From Verticillium longisporum (lineage: Eukaryota > Ascomycota > Sordariomycetes > Glomerellales > Plectosphaerellaceae): a stretch of 64,000 nt of DNA. Both the position numbers and the translations under genes were made by a program. Of this stretch, positions 57,885 through 64,000 are shown one piece after another. The stretch's first letter is position 1, and each line of letters opens with the position of its first letter. The notes beneath the pieces are model-generated. The model saw only the letters and a list, made by a program, of their open reading frames with translations. It ran no database searches and had not been told where the DNA came from. The stretch covers positions 3,038,001 to 3,102,000 of the forward strand of contig JAETXT010000006.1 in NCBI GenBank assembly GCA_019188255.1, written 5' to 3'.

Positions 57885-60800
57885 TTTCTTCTCGTTCAAG
57901 CCGTCGCTCAATGTTTCCTGGAACTCTCTCTTCTCTCGCTCTCTGTCTGTAGAGGCTTGTCTGTTTCCTTCTCGTGTCGTCCTCCGTTCTGCGTTACTAC
58001 AACAATCTTTCGTACACGCCCGCAATTAGGCTGGGTGGGAGAAGAGGGATTTCGAGTGGAGGATTGTTCGAGATGTTCGTCTATCGGCGCTGCTGGTGCC
58101 GACGAAGGGCAGCGGTCAGCAGTGGAAGCGTGCCAGATTTGGCGTGGGAGGGTCGAAAGGCAGAGGACAAAACGTGGTGGAGGGGGGGGGTTGTGGCAGA
58201 GGAGGAGAGACTGGCGAGACACTTCAAGATAAAGAGGCAAGGCAAAGGCAGGCTAGAGCTGTCAAAAATGGTAAAGTCAGGTAGCAGGGTAACGGGCCAC
58301 ACACACGCGCTATGGCGAGTCGGAGGCGGGGGTCTTGGGTCTTGGACCGTTGGGGGTAATGATGGGCGATTCGCGAGCGCGGGAACCCAAGAACCGAAAG
58401 CCCAAGAGCGACACAAATGGCAGAGCAGAGGCTGAGCTGGACCAAGAATCAAGAAGGCAGACTCGCTCTCTCGGGAAGAGAGAGTGATAGCAACAATTCT
58501 TGTAGGCTCGAGTGTGCTCAACATACCCAAGTGTCGTTCGGCTGCTTCTGCCTGTCAACCCTAAGGTAGGGGGTGCTGCACGAAGCCCTATGCTTCTGAC
58601 GGGCGGGATTCGCTCGTTCCCATCGCGCATGTGGCCAAAGGCCAACACTGATTGGGGAAGCCCAGAAGACCAGCAAAAGGGGGAAGAGGGGTAAGGGTGA
58701 AAGACACAAACCAAGACTGATAAATAATGAGAAACAAAAAGACGTACCATGGACACGTTGTTGAATGTGCTTGATACACTCTTCTGATATGTTATGATCT
58801 TTGCTGTCACCAAAAGTGAACAAGCTCGCTGTCGCGGCTTGAGATAGTTGGGTCGGCAACCTCAGGTATGAGGCAAGTGAGGTGGTAGAAAAGATAGAGG
58901 CGACAGCTCTTCTCACACACGTCACGTCGCGCACCCTGGAGAGCCAGAGGCGAACAGGCCGAAGAGGTTGGGTAGGTAAAGAGTAGACAGAGATATACAC
59001 ACGGCACTGTCCATGTAAGAGGACAAGTCCAGGTCGAATCAAAGAAGAGAGAGGAAAAGGAACGAAACAAGCACACTGCACAGACGCTGACGACCCTGGC
59101 CGGGCAATAAAGGACGTGGGGAGACGAGAGCGACGCGACAGTTCCAGATAGGTCAAAGGGCAAGGCCCGATTGATGACCAGCTAGCTCCCTCGCTCAGGC
59201 GGAGAACAGAAGAGGGGGGCACACTCGAGGCTTGAGGCTTGAGGCTTGAGGCTTGAGGCTTGAGGCTTGAGGCTTGAGGCTTGAGGCTTGAGGCTTGAGG
59301 CTTGAGGCTTGAGGCTTGAGGGGGCGGGAGGAAAGAAAATGTATCATTCAGGGCCACGGAGGCACTGCATGAAGGACACCAGGACCACGACTGGGAGCTT
59401 GATCGTGGAGCCCCCTCCCCCAAGGATGCCGCTTTTCTAGCGTCCATCAGACCGCAAGACTGATAAACCGCCCATGCCGCGCTCCTCCATGTCTCCTCTG
59501 GGTACCCGGTCAATCTCCCCTTCCCTACCATTGTTCACACTCAGTCGATGGCTCCGAGGCCCAGAAGCACAGCCAGCGGATGGCCCAAGAGACCCCTGCG
59601 CTAACGTTGCTCCACCGGTTGGTCCCCTGGTCCCTCATCGCTTCTAGCGCAGAACCCTCCTCCGGCGGGTGAGTGTGTGGGTTGGTGAGATGGCCCGAAG
59701 GGTGTGTGGTGGGACGGGCGACGCCGCCTGGTAGGGTATCTCAAGCAACCCCTCAGTAGCGCCAAATCGGCGGAAGACTTGCCTTGGGCGTGGGCATGCG
59801 TGTCCCTAAGTCAGGTACCGCCTGCCCACGTCACACATCCTGGCTGGGGTTGGTGGGATGGTAAAGCTACGAACCTTGACAGTGAGACACCGCGCGGTCA
59901 CCGTTCATCGTGAAAACCGACTTGTCGGTGTTGCCCAGGCCTGTATCGTAAACTTTGCACGAATGATGGTCTTCTTCTGAGAACTCACATCATTGAGTCG
60001 AGCAACACAGGCAACAGAGTCACCAAGTGGACCAGGACAGGGAGCAGCAGCGCCTCGGTCCCTCCACCAGCGTGTGTCTGACCAAGGCGTTGTCAAGGTT
60101 GTCCAGGGAGGGCTCGGCACACTAGAGCAGCACATCATGAACGGTCGGGCCTAGCACTCCCCTCCATGCCACTTACTGTCAGGGGGCGCTTAGCTACAGC
60201 CTGTTCCGCCTGTTGTCTGATTTGGGAGAGGTACCCCTTTTTTTCGCAAGTCGGTCCGCGTAGCCAGCCATTGCGTCCTTCCTCCTGCCACATGACTGTG
60301 AGTCCAAGGTCTTCCCAGGTGTCCGTCAGCGGTGAGGACTTCGGACGACCAAAGTTGAACAAGAGCGGGAGAAAAGGTGTCCCGCTACTGATGACTCCCA
60401 CAAATGAGTTGGCCGTTTGACTTCGTGGCATTGAACGCCTCAACCGTAGTGGCCAGCCGCCACTGGAGACCACCTTGATTGTGGCCCAGAATTGCTACAC
60501 CGCAGACCAGCTCCTTAATAGGGTTCGTTACTTGCCTTTTCTCAACCATAACGAAGCCCGCGATTCGTCCCCGCTCCCCGTTCTGCAGCATCGCAGGAGG
60601 CCGGGTCCACCCACCTAGCCTTGGCGGTGTGTGGCCACAGTCGGAAAGCACTCAGGCAGTGCCAGTACCATTGTGTCGGTGCTTTCTTGCTTCGTTGCAA
60701 GGGAACGGTGAGCAGCAGCCTTTCACCGACGGACGACAGATCTTGCATCGAGGCCGCTTGGTCCAATCTCACACGATGAGAGATCTAAGCCACGTCCGTG

Positions 60801-62254
60801 CTGTGTTCGCGTTCCACCTGTCAAAGTCCTTTTTGGAAGGAGAGTATACAATAGTCCGTGCCAACGTTGATCGCATGAGACACGGCGGTTGTTCAAGCGT
60901 TGATGGCGAACAGTCTCCAGCCATTGATGGATCAGGCAGGTCTAAAATTGGTGGCTCCGAGGATCTTGCTTATTTTCGAGCCCAGGAGCCCTAGGAGTTT
61001 GCCACGACTGTCGAGCTGAAGGTCGGGAACGTCCTGGCCACAGCTCGGTTTGAGGTCATCCTCGCCAGCCGATTTGATAGGAGACTTGATTGGATACGAT
61101 TGCTTCGAAGAGATGGGGAAAGTTCGTCAACTGCCCCTCAACCCCTCAGTCCGTCAACCCCTCCAAAGGTAGCATGAGCCACGTATGGCTCGGCGTGGCT
61201 CTATGGCCCATATTCGACATCGTCTTGGTCGGGCCGCGAAACTCGTGCATTTGTGCGATTATGACACTTCCCGTCGCTGTCAGCTTCTGAACAGGGGCGC
61301 CGACACTGTGTCGACTGCGGATCGCAAAAACAAGTTATGAGATGTTCGCTGGAACATGATGAGCCGCCATGGGCTGCGTGAGACCTACCTGAGTCCTAGA
61401 GGCTTGCCAACGTCTCTCGTAAGAGAAGAGACCATCAAAGTGGGGGGTCAATATCCCGCTCGGCGACGAAAACCAGGACAGGCCTGGCTTCCGAGTCCCA
61501 CCATTCTCGCATCGCGCAACGGGCGGCATTTGTTGTCTGTGGAGGATCTGTTCGCTCTTCCGTTCTTGAGCGAGGCAAGAGTTGCTCAATGTCAATCGTG
61601 GTTGTTGCAGTGCCATCTCGTTCGTCTTAGGTGGTTTTGGGCAGCCACCTTCACGTAGCAGCCTCGTCTTGGAGACGTTCAATCCCTAGATTGCAGGAGA
61701 CCAGTGCACGTTGCTGCAAGTCAGCTCTCTCATCGTTGCCTGACACGGGCACACCTCTCTCTGGTCCTCGTAACTGTCATGGCAGACCTGCCTCGAGCCC
61801 AGACTGGGGTTCGAAACCGCTCCAGCCTCTCCCTCCTTGCCAGCCTCCCTTTTTCGTCCCATCTCGTCTCCACACCGAGATGCCGTCCACCGCCATACAA
61901 AGGAACCAAATGGGGTAAAAATCTGTAGACGCCCACCCGTCAAAGCGGCGGGCAAGTTTGACTAGCAGGTCGGATCCCACGCCAACATACTTAGCCTTAC
62001 AGTACTAGCCCTGGAAAGTCACTCCATCGCTCAATGCGCTTCACCGACTTTTAGGGCCCGCATCGTGTGGCTCTTGTCGCAGCCGCCGGCTGATGCTAGC
62101 AGTGGGGAGGGAGCAATTCGGCAGGCAGGCTTTCATTTGCATGCCTTTCAAATTCTCGTTCACCGGGTTCTGACGAGGGACGCAGGCGGTCGTTAATCGT
62201 CGTGCTAGTATGTGTACGGCAAACGCCACTTCGTCGTGCCAGGTGTGGGTGAAT
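57885..62254. other. PUF 5' flank and gene-poor region
   Basis: About 57885-58450 is likely PUF leader and promoter (CT-rich on the minus strand). From 58.5 to 62.2 kb the frames, including a 337-codon minus-strand one at 58518-59531 that owes part of its length to the heptamer repeat, show no recognisable protein. GGTACC motifs occur near 59814 and 60230. Confidence 0.45.
59227..59321. repeat. Heptanucleotide tandem repeat (GGCTTGA)n
   Basis: About 13.5 perfect copies of a 7-bp unit (GGCTTGA; TCAAGCC on the other strand), 95 bp long, with no mismatch. It lies some 1.3 kb upstream of the PUF start codon. It does not match the TTAGGG telomere unit. Confidence 0.95.
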
Positions 62255-62259
62255 GAGGG

Positions 62260-62538
62260 CAAGCGGGTTGCAAAAAAAATGAGACGTACTGAATGCTTCA
62301 CCCCAGCCCCTCTACCTAGAATAACTGCACAACACTACTACGAGACACCTACAAGATCTAGGATTATAGTGACTATTGAGTTTATAGATCAGTATAATGT
62401 ACACTATTTTAAAGAAAGGCTTTTCGCCTAGACTGAAGCTCTGGAGTCGTTGTAGAAATGTATAGCTGAATAGCTGGGTAGAAGGAATGGTTATGGGGGA
62501 GGGATCTGGTACGTCTCATTTTTTTTGCAACCCGCTTG
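62260..62538. mobile_element. MITE-like element: 279 bp, perfect 30-bp terminal inverted repeats, 5-bp target duplication
   Basis: The left end (62260-62289) starts CAAGCGGGTTGC, then eight A and TGAGACGTAC. The right end (62509-62538) is its exact reverse complement over all 30 bases. The element is flanked on both sides by GAGGG (62255-62259 and 62539-62543), as expected of a target-site duplication made on insertion. The interior (about 219 bp) is AT-rich compared with its surroundings, contains runs such as GGATTATAGTGACTATTGAG, and has no coding capacity beyond short frames, so it must have been moved by a transposase encoded elsewhere. The TIRs carry no TA duplication, so it is not a Tc1/mariner or Fot1 product. 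The 5-bp duplication does not settle the superfamily. Confidence 0.88.
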
Positions 62539-62543
62539 GAGGG

Positions 62544-64000
62544 GTCCATCTATTTTGTGGGTGGCTGATCGTCATCAACCTGTCCCAGCAATGCCATGTA
62601 TTTGAGTCGAGGCAATATCGGCTCGCTGATCAGCATGCGTGCTGCTCGCCACCTCAAACCCCGTGTGACGCCAGCGATCCTTAGAAAGCCGTGAGGCTCG
62701 TGCTGGTGGGGACTCGGAGCGACGATGGCTGTATACGTAATCAGATGCCGGTTGAGCTTCTCGAGTCGACATTGCAGCATTCAGGCTGTCGTATTAGGGA
62801 ACCGCCCATCATTACTGATTGATGCAGCATGCCGCCGGGAAGATCCTGTATGTCACGCCTTGGGCTGCGGGAGGCGATGGTCCCCAGGCTTTTGCAGCAA
62901 CCATCCACGAAGCTGGGCCTGCAGCTCCGATGTTGGATATGGCCCTGCGTGGTCGGGTGTCTCGACTAAGAAGAATGCGGCAGAGGACGGCTCGGGACAC
63001 GGTGATGCAACTCGCCATAGCGGTCCTGCCAGCGCAGCATGCAGCGCCTCCTGCGCTTGCGCCTGCATCACATCTTGCTGCAGCCCCTGCGGGGAGCGAT
63101 GGGGGAGTGTAACGACAAGCCAAGAGAGGGGCGAAGAGGGGTTGTCCAAGCATCGCTTTCGAGGCCCGTAGTGAGATGCATATGTTGCGCATGAGGTGGG
63201 GTGAAGGCGAGCAATTTTCAAGTCGCGCAGAGTTCTTGTGTTTAGGGCACAATTATTTGGTCTGACATGGGTTACCAAGCAGGCAATGTTTCCTGCCGAA
63301 GCTGCAGAAGAACATCGCGGGGTGCTTAAGGGTACGTCACGTCACAGTGGCCTATCGCGGAAGGTGCCACTTTGCATCTGGTCTCGGGTAGGAGGCCATG
63401 CGAAGAAGGTACCAAGGGGTAAGGTTCTTTCCACACCTACCTTTACCTAAGGCACCTTAGGAAAGGAACCTTGGCATTGTCCTTCTACAATCGGAAGAAG
63501 CAATCGCGAACGGTTTCGTTGATGCATACCTAAGGTACCTACCTTAGGTTGTTAGTTTTCGTCTAGAGGGCTTGCCACTCACCAACTGACGGGAGGTAAA
63601 TACCCATGACCACAACGGATCGGCCGCCACTGACAACTTCATAGCTTAGGTCGTCGGTCATCTAAATACAAGGCCAGGTACCAAGATAAGGTAAAGCTCA
63701 TGGGATGGCGAGACGAATGCAACACGGGCAGGTCAAACTTGCTCGACGATGCCTTCCCCGGAGACAGCCTATAATGCCATCAATGAGATCTGTGGCTTTT
63801 TGACGTAAATCCAGCGTACCACAGCATGAACGACCGAGTCACATTGTGTAAAAGTTCGCAAGCGCCTGACCCGTAGAGTCCGGATACTCCTGCGATCGGG
63901 GAGCTTGTTCAACATGAAGCCGTGAGACCAGCTGGGATGGCGTAAATAAACCACCTCTAGAATTGCCCCAGCCATTACCAACATTGAACTAACCGCATTT
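62544..64000. other. Gene-poor right end, no gene seen
   Basis: Overlapping frames at 62725-63278 on both strands show no recognisable domain. GGTACC/CCTAAGG palindromes cluster at about 63407-63468, 63527-63550 and 63675. Confidence 0.45.

Noticed and set aside
59227..59321. Heptamer considered as internal telomere sequence
   Set aside because: Unit GGCTTGA is not TTAGGG or a simple variant of it.

Overview
The window is nuclear DNA of a filamentous ascomycete, most likely a Sordariomycete. The evidence is monocistronic genes on both strands, introns mostly of 50-130 nt with GT...AG ends and CTAAC/CTGAC-like branch points, CT-rich leaders, GC-rich coding sequence, and proteins such as Uds1, fungal ferric reductase, Dsc2, an NLP and a PigL_N/ankyrin protein. 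No plasmid, phage, CRISPR or operon structure was seen. Order and genus cannot be fixed from sequence alone.

Layout. 1-3035: decayed GH38 alpha-mannosidase gene running off the left edge. 4833-6695: MFS sugar transporter (-). 8209-8364: 26-copy hexamer array beside a secreted NLP gene (8377-9230, -). 10934-13540: seven-exon ferric reductase (-). 14516-16857: STAND-type N-terminal/ankyrin protein (-). 17564-20646: Uds1 coiled-coil septation protein (-). 21661-22535: Dsc2-like rhomboid pseudoprotease (-), divergent from a cis-prenyltransferase (23264-24277, +). 25493-27766: ING/PHD protein (+). 32020-34032: F-box/LRR protein (+). 35685-36452 and 36822-37952: two membrane proteins (+). 38392-40289: Rud3-like golgin (-). 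41552-42746: decayed or frameshifted unknown gene (-). 43466-44867: Nop15 (-), divergent from SMN (45613-46434, +). 48773-49955: secreted cupredoxin (+). 50640-51191: SERF/4F5 (-). 53084-57884: six-exon PUF protein (-). 59-64 kb is gene-poor and holds a tandem heptamer and a 279-bp MITE-like element with perfect 30-bp terminal inverted repeats and a 5-bp target duplication.

Function. Most genes are housekeeping: dolichol synthesis, ER/Golgi protein handling, ribosome and snRNP assembly, chromatin, mRNA control. A few face the environment: sugar uptake, iron reduction, NLP, cupredoxin. They do not form one pathway, and I found no convincing novel multigene system. The most striking signals are the MITE-like element, the decay of the mannosidase gene, and a set of single-base losses at or near short homopolymers inside otherwise conserved genes, which look more like sequencing error than biology. 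Exon coordinates were worked out by hand from frame and splice signals. Where the phases add up to a whole number of codons I say so.
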